Source: Sweltsa coloradensis (taxonomy: Eukaryota > Arthropoda > Insecta > Plecoptera > Chloroperlidae). Taken from it: a stretch of 64,000 nt of DNA. Every line of letters begins with the position of its first letter. Position 1 is the first letter of the stretch. The position numbers and the translations under genes are program-made. This document shows positions 33,577-45,690 of this stretch, in pieces. The stretch is from assembly GCA_024449915.1 (NCBI GenBank), contig JAMZAV010003199.1:1-64000 (forward strand). Reading direction: 5' to 3'. Below the pieces are notes generated by a model. That model saw only the letters and a program-made list of their open reading frames with translations. It had not been told where the DNA came from and ran no database searches.

Positions 33577-34425
33577 TAATAAATAATTATATCAGACATG
33601 TAATTATTTGAAATTTGAAACTCACGTGCCCTGTAGTGGGCCATTTTAACAAGAATATCATCGGTAACATTGCCCATGTCATTTGAAACATTGTAGACAA
33701 ACTCAACTGCATCCAGCTGTTCACTTTGAGTTAGTCGGTATCCCTGTGATGCTGGGTCGAGCAGTGTCGCTGCATGCAAGGTGAATGGGTCCTATTGCAA
33801 ATGACTTAAGATCTGACAGTTTCTTGAAGACATCCTTCTCTTCTGATTTTGTGAGCAAAGATTTGGGAAGTGCTTCGGCTAGCTTTGCTTGGATGTCCTG
33901 GACGGCACAGAGTGCACGGTGGATCATTGGCTCATCACCCTCTTGCTCCGTGATCCTTTCGATGATGTATGCCAGGATTGCAGTGGTGTTTTCTACATGG
34001 ATACAGAAAACATCGTCATCGAGTAGACTCGCTTAATGGTCCCGAGCCAACACAGTTGCGGCCGTTATATCAGTTTGCAGACTACTCTTCAGCTTAGCCA
34101 TGCTTGTCAAGCAATTCATTATGCTCCTTCAATGTGTTTTTACTGGCAAATGAAGCAAAAGGTTACATTTTTAGCCTTCATTAATAATTTCTGCCACCAG
34201 AGCACTAAGAACTTGGGACTGATGAATCGCTTTAATTATGTTGACAACTTGTTGGATGAACTTTTCCATTGTTTCCTTCCCGAGAACGTCACCGACGAGT
34301 AAATTAAATATGTGGGATAAGCAGCTGAGTGCTTGTATGTGCGGATATTCTTCATGCAAAAGTTCACATGCCTTTTTCATATTGGAAGCATTGTCGCCGA
34401 TCACAACAAGATACTTGCTTGGGGG
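33577..34425 (-). pseudogene. hAT-superfamily transposase fragment, second locus
   Basis: On the minus strand, KYLVVIGDNASNMKKACELL (34345-34410) carries the catalytic 'tDNAsNmkkA' block of hAT transposases, followed by CLSHIFNLLVGDVL (the 'CaaHtLnL' block). Further down, about 33720-33930, a second frame codes LAEALPKSLLTKSEE and KKLSDL, and at 33577-33779 MHAATLLDPASQGYRLT matches the 'haaalLdP' segment after the insertion domain. The frames are linked by at least three shifts. The N-terminal and hATC domains are missing. Upstream it ends near an AT-rich TATATATA stretch next to SINE-A. It differs from the hAT at 14.8 kb. Confidence 0.75.
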
Positions 34426-34472
34426 CCCATATATATATTATTTTTTTTGCATTTTGCCAAACTGATACTCTT

Positions 34473-34601
34473 GGGCCATCAAATTCCAACTCGCAACCTT
34501 CTCGTGGTTTGGCCCGTGATTAGGGGAGTTAATCTCCCTGAAACTATGTGGCGAGCTCTGGTTCTTTCGTCGGGGAACTTTCACCTTCCCTTTGACTACC
34601 T
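34473..34601 (+). mobile_element. SINE-A copy 5, 5' part of a split element
   Basis: Starts GGGCCATCAAATTCCAACTC and stops at CCTTTGACTACCT (34589-34601). The rest of the same element resumes at 34942 with the same 13 bases. The two pieces add up to one full SINE-A interrupted by another copy. Confidence 0.85.
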
Positions 34602-34941
34602 GGCAACAAATTCCAATCGCAACCTTCGTGGTTGGCCCGTGATTATGGAGGTTTCTCCCTGAAACTAAGGGCGAGCTCTGGTCGTCGTCGGAAACTCTCC
34701 CTTCCCTTTCACTACTTTCCCGACGGCAACGACAATGACAACAAGCTGATGATATCACAGACGAGAAAAAGAACACTGGGGGAAACCCCTGCCCTTCCCC
34801 ATACGCTTGTGGCTGGTTTGACCAGCAACAGGCCCTTTGTCCACCCCCCGCGTCCTCCCCATACGTCCCTTCCTTCGTCTCATTAGCCAAGTTGCATAAA
34901 TATGAGACGTTACCAAAAATCCCAATCCTACCCAATCAAAA
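34602..34941 (+). mobile_element. SINE-A copy 6, inserted inside copy 5
   Basis: A complete 340-bp SINE-A (GGCAACAAATTCC to TACCCAATCAAAA) flanked on both sides by the 13-bp target-site duplication CCTTTGACTACCT (34589-34601 and 34942-34954). This shows retroposition directly and dates copy 6 as younger than copy 5. Confidence 0.85.
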
Positions 34942-35169
34942 CCTTTGACTACCTCCCCGACGGCGACGACAATGACAACACGGACGGATGACACATACGT
35001 AGACGACCACGACGTGGGGGAACCTCTGCCCTCCCCATACGCTTGTGGCTGGTTCTGACCAGCACAGGCCTGTCCACCTCTTGTCCCCCCGCGTGTTCCC
35101 TTACGTCCCTCCTTTCGTCTCGATTAGTTAAGCTGCATAAATATGAGACGTTAACCAATATCCAATCGG
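34942..35169 (+). mobile_element. SINE-A copy 5, 3' part
   Basis: Resumes at CCTTTGACTACCT and runs through CCCCGACGGCGACGACAATG to the common tail ATGAGACGTTAACCAATATCC. With 34473-34601 it restores the SINE-A layout. Confidence 0.85.
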
Positions 35170-36462
35170 CGTCGGTGCTGCACTATTTAGTGGTAATATC
35201 TTGTTCTTGATGACAACTAACATGTGACCCATTGTAAGTTTTAAGGTTTAATCCAAAGATAGGATCAGAAACAAATATGTGATATTATGTGATATGCCCA
35301 ACATCTTGTATTGTATACTGTATTGACTCCTCAACTAATACTAATACCTAGCGGTTGGTAGACAATGAACGGGGGTGTTTGATACCTGTCTCGTCCGTTG
35401 ATGATCACTTTGTACCTCAAGGCTGGGCAGACTTTAATTTTATGACGGCGTAGCCTTCTAATCCAAACTTGTTGTTTGTTTGGCAAAAGCTAAAACAAAA
35501 TTCATACACAAAGCAATTTTAATTTCCGTGTCCATGAGCTCGTTATAGGCTTAGACATATAGGCCTAGCCTATATCCAAAGATCATATCACACATCACCA
35601 AAGACATATTATATGCGTTATCATTAAATGCTAATTTTGTGCAGGCCCCAAGCCCATGGGATAAGAATTATTGGGTGGGCGCCCTGGAGGGTGAGCCAAG
35701 TTAAGTTTTACCAAAGATATTAAGTCGACGACAAATGGTTTTTCACAAGGACTTCACCATTACGCAGGGGAAACTAAAATATCGATCTTTGGTTGGTTAT
35801 CGCTCACTCGTCGACTGCGTCAGGGCCTACAGGGTTGGCTTAGTCGCTTTGATTTACTGTCCCCCCACTGAAAATCAGTTTATTATAACTGGAGTGGGAA
35901 GACTCTTGAATACAATTTTATTTGTTTAAGGCCAAAAACTCTTACGCCACCCTTTAGTGACTTTCTATTGGAGCCTAGCTAGGCACAATTAGTGGTCCTA
36001 CCCGGTCTACCAACTCCCATATTTGCAGTGTATTCCACAATGGCCATGCTTCCGAAACTTTTTGATAATACCTTGTAATTTTCCTGTTTACAAGTAAAGT
36101 GCTAGGGTTATGTTGGTGCTTAGCAGAAACATTATGTTTATATTTCACCCTATTGACCATTTGTATTGTCATCCTTTCGAAAAGCAAGTACGTCTGTTTG
36201 TCTATTTTTGTATTTTTCTTTCTTTTTCGGTTTGTAAGGTCTTTCCTGTTGGCCATCATTTGTGCCCAGTGGTATGAATCCCACACCCCTCAAATCATAT
36301 TCTTAAAATAGGCACTTCTTGTGTCCTAATGATGCTGCCTTGTTTTGAGTTACAATAAATGCGTCTAAAGTTTCCTGAATTAGACAGCTCGGTGCCTTAA
36401 TAAACTTTTTCATTAGACAGCTCTTGCTGTCTTATTTCTTGTAAGTGGCAATCTTTACCTGT
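35170..36462. other. No recognised gene
   Basis: The 103-codon minus-strand frame at 35975-36286 is Lys/Asn/Arg-rich and unlike any family I know. No repeat shared with the rest of the window was noticed. Confidence 0.4.
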
Positions 36463-36573
36463 CTTATTATTATTATTAATTATGTTAATTATCATTAATT
36501 ATTATTATTATTATTATTATATTAGTATTATTAATTATTATTATTATTATTATTCTTATTATTATTATTATTT
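36463..36573. repeat. (ATT/TAA)n microsatellite at the LINE 3' end
   Basis: Interrupted ATT repeats of about 110 bp (TAA on the minus strand). They begin where the minus-strand R4/Dong-like LINE ends, matching the known preference of Dong elements for TAA arrays. Confidence 0.85.
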
Positions 36574-38940
36574 TATTGTGTATTTCATACAAACTCGGTC
36601 CAACCGGAGCTAACCATGTTGTACGGACTTACGTCAAGTACTTCCATGTGTATCTATATTAATACCTACATTATTACTTTGTTCTAACTGTAACTAAAAT
36701 AATTCCATTTATAATATAGTTTTAGATGATTTTTCTTCTGCTGTGTCGGTCGTGGCCGATTTCCTCGTCGCCATCCTAGCATTTGTCTTCGACTATGGGA
36801 AAACCAGAAACCATGTCAGGATGGAAGCTGTCTCGGAATCTCGAAGTATCATTCTTAGTTTAGAAATTTACGAACTATTCTATCACTTGTTTGAGTATTA
36901 CTGCCTTTTTCAGTCTCGTGTAAACAGTGGGTGGAAGATCTGTTGTTTTAATGCTTTCATGTGCTTCTTCGGTATGATCCATTAGCGTATCCACGTATGG
37001 GATTTGTATTACCTTTTTCTGTTTCCCCATCTTCTTGATCTCAATTGCCAAGTTCACTAAACTTGTCAATTTTTTTCTTCCCTGGATTCCTCGACAGTTT
37101 ATGGCACATGGAACAGCAACGTCAATAAGGGTAGTTTCTTGTTTCTTCTTGTCATTCTAATTATATCCGGTCTGTTGTGTGTTATATTTTGGTCTGTTAT
37201 AACTGTCGGTCCCCGTAAATATATTTGAAATCTTTGCTATCTAGTACTTTCTCCGGTTGTATTTGTGTAAGGGGTGTGTGTATCAATGAGGTTGTACTTT
37301 GATTGCTAGTTTTTTGGTAAATAATGTTAGCTACTTGGTTATGGTCCTGGAGAGGTAATCCGTTGACATAGTGACCTGCCCCGGATATGATGTGTTTCGA
37401 TTTTGTTTCACCCCTTCCTACATTTCTACATTGATCGTTTTTCCCTGTCGCTCTTGTATAAATTATTTTTTATAATTTTTCGTTGCAATCACTCTGCCTT
37501 GAATAGCCAGCATAAAACCTTCTGTTTTCTTCCATAGTTCCCCGTTGTTTAACCACCTATTTGAATGCTTTAATATCTACGTGACCTTTATGTAGTTCAT
37601 CATAATGTCTCTGTGTAGGTCTTTTTGAGAGACGTAACTCTTTGAAGCGGTCGTTATGAGTTTTCCCTTGTAGATTGACATTTCGTTGGCTAGATTGAGT
37701 GGAGTTAATGATTTGTCAGCTAGCCAACACAGCCTATGCATTGTTTGATTGGTGCTCTTGTAAAAAAATATTTTTCTTTAAAATGTCTAGTTGTTTTTTA
37801 TAATATAGTTGTTCCGATCAATTAGGCTCGTCCTCCCTTGGTTCTCTTGAAGTGTCAATCTCTCTATTGCTGATTTAGATGATGCTTCTGTTGTTTAGTA
37901 AGTGTAGTACGAGTTAATATTCCAGCGCGTGGATGTCTGTCTGTGTCCATTTAATGATGCCGAATGAAATATGTCAGTACTGGTATAGCATATGTATTTA
38001 TGCTGTGTCTTGCTTTTACCGTTTAGTTAGCGTCTTAGGATAGTTTTAGTCGCTTCTTGTATGTATCTTCAATTTTCTTCATTACTTTATGTTCAAATTC
38101 TGGCAGCTTGTGAGCACCTAAATATTTGTATACTTCGTTTTTATCATCCATAACTCCAAATCCTATTTCCACATCTAGCTGGAACTCTTCTGCCGGCGTA
38201 ACCTTACCCTTTTCGATATGTAGCATCTACACTTGTCTAACTCCAAACTACCATGCAGATATCTTGACTAAATTCAATGAAGTATTTGATTAAACTGTTA
38301 GTTGAACAAAATTTGATGTCATCTAACTTGAGATCATCCATTGAAGAATAGGTGTGAAATTGTGTACATAACATATTATTGTCCTTGATTTTAAATCCGT
38401 ATGTTGATTCGTTAAGCTATGCGACAGTGGGTTATGACAGACAAAACCATAATGCGCTAAATGAGTCACCTTGAAATGCCACGTTTAATTTTGGATTGGA
38501 TCTTAGTTATCTGCTGGTTTTTCATATTTAGTTTTCGTTTGTTCTCCAGTCTTCATTACTGTCTTCAAAAGTTACAATTACTGGGTTGATTTATATATTT
38601 GTAAATCTGAATAAGCCATGTGTGTGGTGTTTTAGAGTCCATAAGCTTTCTTTAGTCAATGTCGTTACGTGAATATTCCTTTTCTTATTGTGTGCTGGTT
38701 CATTACAGTAGAGTCTTCATGAGTTGTTCTTACCATCCCCTGCGAGTTCTTACAGCTCCTTTTTGTCCTCGGCCCATAGTAGTGTTGAGTAATTGAAGCT
38801 TTGTTGGACATAGAATGGCTCTATTATAACAGGTTTCTGTTTGTGAAGTATATAATACAACCTTAGAGCCAGTTGATGTCAACTGATTCAATGAATAGGA
38901 GGGTTGTTTCGTCGCAACAGCCCAATCGTCACACTTCACA
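36574..38940 (-). pseudogene. R4/Dong-like LINE: RT and restriction-like endonuclease
   Basis: Read on the minus strand from about 38940. YNRAILCPTKLQLL recalls 'NYRPItCLpT.yKll' and is followed by a QKG..RT-type region equivalent to 'EQKGC..gsrGtkdqL'. HTWLIQIYKYINQ (38590) fits the block after the first catalytic Asp. IKRGI and then QGDS..AL.FCL (38440-38490), MDDLKLDDIKF (38320-38345; catalytic DD) and YKYLGAHKLPEFEHK with KKRLKLS (38035-38135) follow. The C-terminal part has THNRPDII (37160-37180) and TLIDVAVPC (37105-37128), the PD..D pattern of the restriction-like endonuclease of site-specific LINEs, then IEIKKMGKQKKVIQIPYV. Several frames are broken. 36574-36740 is 3' UTR. Finger and Myb domains upstream are absent, so the copy is 5'-truncated. 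Confidence 0.75.
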
Positions 38941-39004
38941 CACTTGCAAATAAGGAATTGACCAGTATATTCGCGCAGAGCTACGATCTAGAAGAAAGTA
39001 CAAA

Positions 39005-39112
39005 TTGCATTTTTTTCCACAAAATATTGCAAACATTATTTTTGCTTTCAATATTTTTTTTTTAACCTTTGTGTTGTGTTGCCCTTAAACCATACTAACT
39101 AACTAACTTACA
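39005..39112 (+). mobile_element. RNase H LINE 3' tail, short truncated copy
   Basis: TTTGTGTTGTGTTGCCCTTAAACC followed by (ACTA)n matches the end of the copies at 19.1, 45.6 and 60.7 kb. Only about 60-100 bp remains. Confidence 0.6.
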
Positions 39113-41640
39113 AGAAAAATCTTACCGCCCTACAACTATGAAAACCACACATAACATACGCGATTTTAGTTATAATGTATTTCGAAGTTCGTTATTTTCG
39201 TGATATTTGGAAGTAAAAAAACTTACCGTATCACTCCAGTAGTCCTGAACGTAAGCAAACTAGTCCTTCCAGCTCAGCAGACAGATCCCTTCCGCTATAA
39301 CAGTAGTCACAAATTTTGACAACGTCTTCATTTGGAGCAGGAAGCCCGCGGCAGTGACATTACCATCCGTATTGCCTTTTTGATGTAGGCATTCCTTCGC
39401 CTATTTCCGACGCAAGTCCGTTCTTCCTGTGTATCCTGTCAATCGCATAAAAAAATTTATGTAGTTATAGTGTTGTCATGTGCCAAATTCAGGTTATCAG
39501 CCTTTGTAACCCTTTTTGCGAATTATTGCAATTCACAATCAAAAGTACAGAATTTTTTTAATTAAGTAATAATTTTGTTGCTCTATTATCCAGTGAAACG
39601 CACCCAACAACATTTTCAACACGGAGAACGCGGGGATCAATTAAGCCGTTAATAGTAGAATGATGTATTTTTTAGTCACCCTTGGCATATTTTAAACTAT
39701 CTTCATCAATCAAAAAATCACAATCGTCATTAAATCAGATTTATAGTGTAGACTTGGAACCAATACGCTGAAGCCAAGATCACAGCCATGTTAGAATTGT
39801 AGGTGGGAGTCGTAAATAATAAAATAATAAGAATACAAATAATAATAAATAAAAAAATCACGTAGGTCTGCAAACTTGGTTGGTTCCACCCGTCTGGGAT
39901 CGGTGACTTTCCATTTGTATTCCAATCTGAAATGTGAAAGAATATGAATCTGCTCGTCGCGCCTTCATCATTACATTGTACTCCCTTAGGAGTGTCGGGA
40001 TCGCCACAGTGTGGCCCGTAGTAAACATCCTCGTGTGTTTGTCACCCTTTCCCGCTTTCGAGTGTTAACACAAGTTCTGGTGCCATTAAAGAATAAATTA
40101 GAGCTCCTGTGTTGATGCAGTATTTGCGCTGATGAGTACGACGCGGGAGGGGACCAGGAAAAGGTTGTACCCAGACGTGACACATCAATGTATCTTTACC
40201 ATACATCACCTTCTAGCCGAGATTCCCCAATATGATGCCTTACGCACGCAATCTCTCCCAATCATACAAATACTTCTACATTTGATAACGGCGAAGACTT
40301 TCTAAATATCTCCTTCAAAGTAATTATTTAACAAATTTATTCAATCATTTAGATTGGCATGTTTGGAGTTGGACTGCTTGCTTTCACGTCTACTCAAATT
40401 ATTCTTTAATTTATTTTTGTAGCCTGAGTGGCCTACACCGATTTTTTTGCTCTTTTTAGGCCACACTTACAAAGGTAAGACTTCGCATGCAGTTCCCAGT
40501 ATCACTGTGGCTCTGTTGCCCGGGGTGGTTCAGAGGCTACCCTTTTTAACTGTTCCGAACTAGATTTGAAACTATCTTACAAGACAACATCGCATCTTTG
40601 ACTGCCATTGAAAGAATGTGCAATGCATGGAAGTGTTTACATTTTGCCAAATCCATGCTAGATACATATTTTTGGCGTTGTTCTCGAACGAACACGTTTA
40701 GCTGTTTCTGTAAGGTTCCAATCAGCTAAAACGTCATGGAATGAATTAGTTTTATTCGACCCATTGTGTGAACCCTCATCAAATGGTGGCCTGGTGGTCG
40801 TGTAAGCCTTCTAGCTGAAGGTCTTCTCACTTGCCCTGTTGTCATTGTGACCCCCGTTGTCGTTGACCTGATGTCCCTCAATGTCATTTGTTTCTGAAGC
40901 CCCGTTGTCGTCATTGTCATCATCATTTCACTCAAATTCCATGTCCCGTGTATGGGTCAGCATCATTTTCAATCTTTTTTTTTTTTGTTGTGTCGGGATG
41001 TTGTTTTCGTCCGTAGTCGTTGTTGTCATCGTCCTTACAGAAACTATTCTATGTCCGGTCAGCATCATTCTGAATCCAGGATTCTGCGTACGCCTGTCTC
41101 ACTGGACTGTATGATTGATCATTTGTGGATAAGTTAAAATACAGCTTGCTAATTGTAACATATTGTATTTAGCTCTATGGTAGCAAATATTATAGGCCTT
41201 CAAAATAAAATACACGAATGTTTCTGCAAGTTTTTTTTTTATTGCTGACATATTGACCAATTTTTCTTCCTGGCTGCTAATCACTGCCCATAATTACTGC
41301 GGGGGTGCACCAAATGTATTGGTATATTGATTTCTTGTCATTTCCCCTCATATTCATTGGCACCATCATATGCCTTGTCCAACCAAGTTTTCTTCTCAAT
41401 CCCAGGTCAAGGAAATCACAATAGTCTGATTCCTAGAAAAGTTGTTTGCCGGTTGCTGAATGGTGTCCTGTCGGACGCCATTAGTCCTCATGAATGGTCC
41501 CAGACTCACGGTCCGGCATACTGACAACAAAGGAAAGCTGCTCATGTTTGACGCGTCCCATGTTCCGTCCATTGTACACGAAAATGTGAAAGTGCTCAAT
41601 TACACGCCTCATTAAAAGGAACTCGTACAAACCCACCTTA
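39113..41640. other. No confident gene; CpG patches and short acidic frame
   Basis: The minus strand at 40800-40935 codes in one frame for Asp/Asn/Gly-rich text (DDDNDDNGASETNDIEG) and a neighbouring stretch (41000-41060) for Thr-rich text. 39815-39870 has AATAAT repeats. At 41396-41600 the minus strand has a 67-codon unrecognised frame. None can be assigned. Confidence 0.35.
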
Positions 41641-41644
41641 AATT

Positions 41645-42220
41645 TAGTTTTCGACCCTCCGTTTCAAAATCGTATGAAGTTCGCCCGCCTAAAGGCCTCG
41701 AGGCCGGTGGGCATCCACTCCCTGGAATATTACAGGCCTAAACATAACACTACCCTTTTTTCTACAAATAAAATGAGCAATCCCACCTGGACACTTGACA
41801 AACCATGTTGCATACACAGCTCTCAAAACAAAAAGGCTACCACATCCAACAAACAATGTCCAAGCACTATTTCAACGAAATGCGATACAACTTGATAAGG
41901 ATTTCAAAATATTTTTACAGACGGTGAAGAACTAGCACTGCAGTCGGCCTCGCACTTTACACCGGAAGCAACAACTTCAATTTAAACTCCATTCCACTTA
42001 CAGCGTCTACAATGCATAACTCAAGAGTATTCTACAACGCCGTCCTGTTTTGCCTATATAATCTGGACTGCAAATTCGTAGTGTGCACTGACTCTTTAAG
42101 TTCACTAGAGGCTATTTGCCAAATCTACCTACAACCCGTTTAATTAGTTTACATACACCTCATATTCTACAAACTTGCTACAAAACAAATCGAGAGTTTT
42201 TTTGTTGTGGGTGACTGGTT
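41645..42220 (+). pseudogene. RNase H LINE fragment, copy 3 (with upstream linker)
   Basis: Includes ORF text upstream of the RNase H domain (PTWTLDKPCCIHSSQNKK at about 41783-41836, equivalent to the 'PPW......' linker), then DFKIFTDG with the first catalytic Asp (41905-41925), and the 'SLEAICQIY' region near 42100. It breaks off near TTGTTGTGGGTGACTGG, inside the GH block, without the tail. Closest to the copy at 18.2 kb. Confidence 0.65.
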
Positions 42221-42589
42221 CTTCTTCTTGTCTTCTACTCCATGTAGTAGTAAGTCATGATCAACACTCCCAGTTGCTATCATCGAGTTTGAAACTGGAG
42301 CAGCTTTTTTTATTGTAAGAAGACATCATAAACTGTTTCATCAACTCTGCCTTCTTGTAGTAGAGTGTAGCACTTGCTGCGGAAACAGGGCTTGTAGTTT
42401 ATTTCTTCACCTTCGATTCTCGGGTAAAGTCACGATATTGCGATGTACACTTAAGTCCCTGTAGCCAGTGAGATCTTTTAATAATGTTGGCTGCATTTTG
42501 TTTTTCTTGATGTTTGGATATAAAGAAGTAGAACATCCTACCTACTTCTTTCTTTGGTTATTGATTTTTCTTTACACATTCAACGCATC
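42221..42589. other. No recognised gene
   Basis: Unassigned sequence between the LINE fragment and the zinc-finger exon. It would be 3' UTR or downstream flank of the zinc-finger gene. Confidence 0.4.
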
Positions 42590-43035
42590 TCAGATCCACA
42601 AGGATCCTTCACTATTGCAAGGACTGGCCACACCATCAATAATCATCTCTTCGTGTTCAACAGACTCAGCAGTCTCAATCTCTCCTTCTCGAAGAGGAAG
42701 TTTATGGGTTTACTATGTCCAAGGAAATGTGACTTTGTAGAGAATGTTTTTCTACACACTTCACATTCGCGGGAAAACTTGTGTACTGCACGTACATGTC
42801 TTTTAAAGTTGTCACTTCTTCTGAAGTTTGTACTACATATATCCCATGTAAAGATGTTCTTCTTGTGTATAACTCTCTCATGAGTGACGTTGCAAACTCG
42901 ACTTCTGGTAACCCAACGTCCGCACAATTTGCAATTGAAATGTCCTACGGCCCCGCAGAGATGAGTGGTTTGATATTCCTCCATAGTTTGAGAGGCAGAG
43001 CGTAAATGTAATAAGTCGCAATGCAAAGGCTGCAT
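42590..43035 (-). CDS. C2H2 zinc-finger protein, probable terminal exon
   Basis: Three fingers in a row on the minus strand. Finger 1: C-KL-C-x13-H-x4-H (42870-42945). Finger 2: W-DI-C-x12-H-x4-H (FRRSDNFKRHVRAVH), with Trp where the first Cys should be, a one-base change. Finger 3: C-EV-C-x12-H, where the uncorrected frame loses the last His; shifting one base at an A run near 42712 gives H-x3-H and an acidic C-terminal tail (GEIETAESVEHEE) ending at a TGA at 42590-42592. C2H2 fingers bind DNA or RNA in the nucleus. The exon start is uncertain: a pyrimidine-rich CCTCTCGCATGCAG just upstream could be a splice acceptor. Likely a host gene piece, with the shift probably a consensus error; a decayed copy is the alternative. 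Confidence 0.6.
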
Positions 43036-45534
43036 GCGAGAGGCATATTTAATTTCACATTAGCGTTTAGGTGTTCATTATATAGAGTACTTACTACCAT
43101 TTAATAAAGTACAATGTAGTAACTTTATATAACTATATGACTTTTAGTAACTCTCATCTTTGTAATGTGAAATATAAAATAAAATGTTTGACTCGTATTA
43201 AAATATAAACATATTACTCACACGAAGGAGGATCTTTCATAGGCCTACCTCTTTACAGTCGGGTTGAAAAAAAACAACACTTACGCACTCATTACAGATG
43301 CCCGAGACAGCAGATAAATTAAGAACCTAGTATTTATTATTATCATCACTGTTTACCAGTGGTGAAGCGTGAATATTTACAGGTAGACACAGATAAAATA
43401 TCACGCTTCTTTCGTCTCGTTTCTTCACGTTCGTTCTCACCAAGCACGGGGGGTTTTGGGGGGGGGGGGGCGAGCCTCCACATTAGCGCCGCAAGGTGAA
43501 AATTTTGAAAAAAAATCAAAGTTTAGAATCATTTGGTGCGTTATAGAAAGTAATTTGTTCTGAAAGGCAAAAGAAATAACTGTTTTTTTGTACAGTGAAA
43601 CTTCTTTTAGTCAGATCCTCCAATTAATTTTTTGCAATTTTAAAGAGCCATGTCAGAATCAGAATAATATAATATAGACAAAACAACTCAAGCTATGAGG
43701 CCTGTAACACTTATTCAGCCCAACCAACAAGTTATAATAGTATCCATGCGCGCACAATAAAAATTGCAACGAAACACGAGCTGAAGCGTGTGAGACAATG
43801 TCTCATTAGCCCTATGCTACTTGCAAAGAAGGAGGGAAGTGAAGGGTGTGGACAAGCGCTGGGCCATAGAGGTGTAGGTGTAATAGGGGAGGCTCGGAGC
43901 GAATCCTAGCTGCTCAAGAAGTAGTGCAAAGGCATGGAAAAAGCCAACGTCCGCGCAGAAAGGTTACTCGCCGTTCATTCGTGCCTTGCAGTTTTGCCTG
44001 CGGACGTTTTGGAAACCATTTCTCCTTGTGCAAAACGTGTTTAGAATATATTTTTCCTTATTAATTTTTGAGTAGGGTATACACTGTCTCAATGCATACC
44101 CGACACTTCGCACTGCTGTTTATAGAAACCTAATACCTGGCCGGAGTTTAACGATACACAGTATCGCAAAAGTTTGGTTACAAAATTGCCGTCATGCAGC
44201 AATTAGGGTCAAAGTGGGTCTTAATAGAAGTGGCAAGGCAATAGAGATGGAACATATTATTCAGAGATAACTTGTTACTAAAATTGATCCCCTAGTGCTA
44301 GTTAATTCTTGAGAACACTATGAATTTCACATAATTGCTTTCATGAAATGGAATGCCTTAATACTTAAATTCTTTTGTATGTTATCTTAAACTTCCTTGG
44401 GCTATATTATCTATATTTTTTTTATTTTAACTATATTATGTTTTTACAAGGTCTACACTAAGATTCATCTTTTCTAGACACTTATCATAGTAATTTTTAC
44501 CATTATAATTAGCGTATATGATTTACTTTACGTTTTAACAGAGTTATCAAATAGAAAAATCAAAATTTGTATAAAAGTACTACATACGAAAATTTAAAAA
44601 AATACGTGATTTTTCATACTGTAACAACTTCTCATATTAAAAAAATCTTAAAGCCTCTTAATATTGTCATGCAAGTAGGGAAATACGCCTATTTTTATAT
44701 TTTTTCTTTCGGCTCTTCAGCCGTTTCTTGTGCATGTTTCTTAACAACATCAAAGCACAGATTTAGTATTATAGTCATTGGTTTACGTATAAGTTTGAAA
44801 TTTAAGATGTACTGCATTATCTATGATTCTTTTGTCTGCAATTGAATCGGGATGAGACTGACGTTTGTAGTCTCAACTGGATATCCCCGCATTGTCTATG
44901 TTTTGCACATGTAGAAAAGCGAGCACGCTAACGTATAAGGGGGTATATAAAATATTATGTGTTTTGTGTGGCACCATTCCACGCGAATATTTTTTGTTTG
45001 AAATGACCATGGCTGACCTCTGACCTTTTTAGTTGCCAGACAGATATATGGCTGGTCTCAACCTGCGGAAAGAAACTCCATTGTATGAGTCTCCCCAAGA
45101 CTCTTCATATATTGTTTATAAGCCCGCCATTCGTTTGAAACAGTATTACCTCTTACGTCTATAGGTTTCCAAGATTTTTTAACATCGGTCCAATCTTGCC
45201 TTGAAGCAATCTAGTGTAGGCACTATCTGCTTCTTTCTTGTTTTCTTGGTTGTTCGAACCACCCAAATGCTTGCCGTCCATTTGATATTCCTACACCACC
45301 TCTGCAACAAATACAACTCAAAAAACTATATTTCAGAAAAATATAAATTGAGCCAGGGCTCGACGTTTTTTTATTTAGTTTTAAATAGCATGCTTAGCCG
45401 AACTTTACATGCCTAGACAGAAAACTTCATGCCAATTTTTTGTTTTACAATTAAAATGTTTGGCATTTTGAACTTAAAGTTCTGCAGCCGTAGCAAGCAC
45501 GAAGCATTTTTGAAAAAATTCTAATTTTATCAGC
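43036..45534. other. No recognised gene
   Basis: AT-rich with a G13-type run near 43458. Short frames (for example 44567-44845) are hydrophobic, Ile/Phe/Lys-rich and unassigned. No shared repeat noticed. Confidence 0.35.
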
Positions 45535-45690
45535 TATTCCACGACAGCGTAACGTTATTAATTTCTTACGCAAATAAACCTTTTCATTCATTTGAAATTC
45601 ATATGATTTAGCAATGAGAAAATTCGATGGGCCTGATAACTTTACTGTTTTGTGCCCTAAAACTCCAATAACTTACTAACTATATCTATC
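45535..45690 (+). mobile_element. RNase H LINE 3' tail, truncated copy
   Basis: Starts ATTCCACGACAGCGTAACGTTATTAATTTC and ends GGGCCTGATAACTTTACTGTT..CCTAAAACTCC(A)ATAACTTACTAAC. It matches the sequence after the stop codon in the 55.1-kb copy and the tail of the 60.7-kb copy. Confidence 0.7.
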
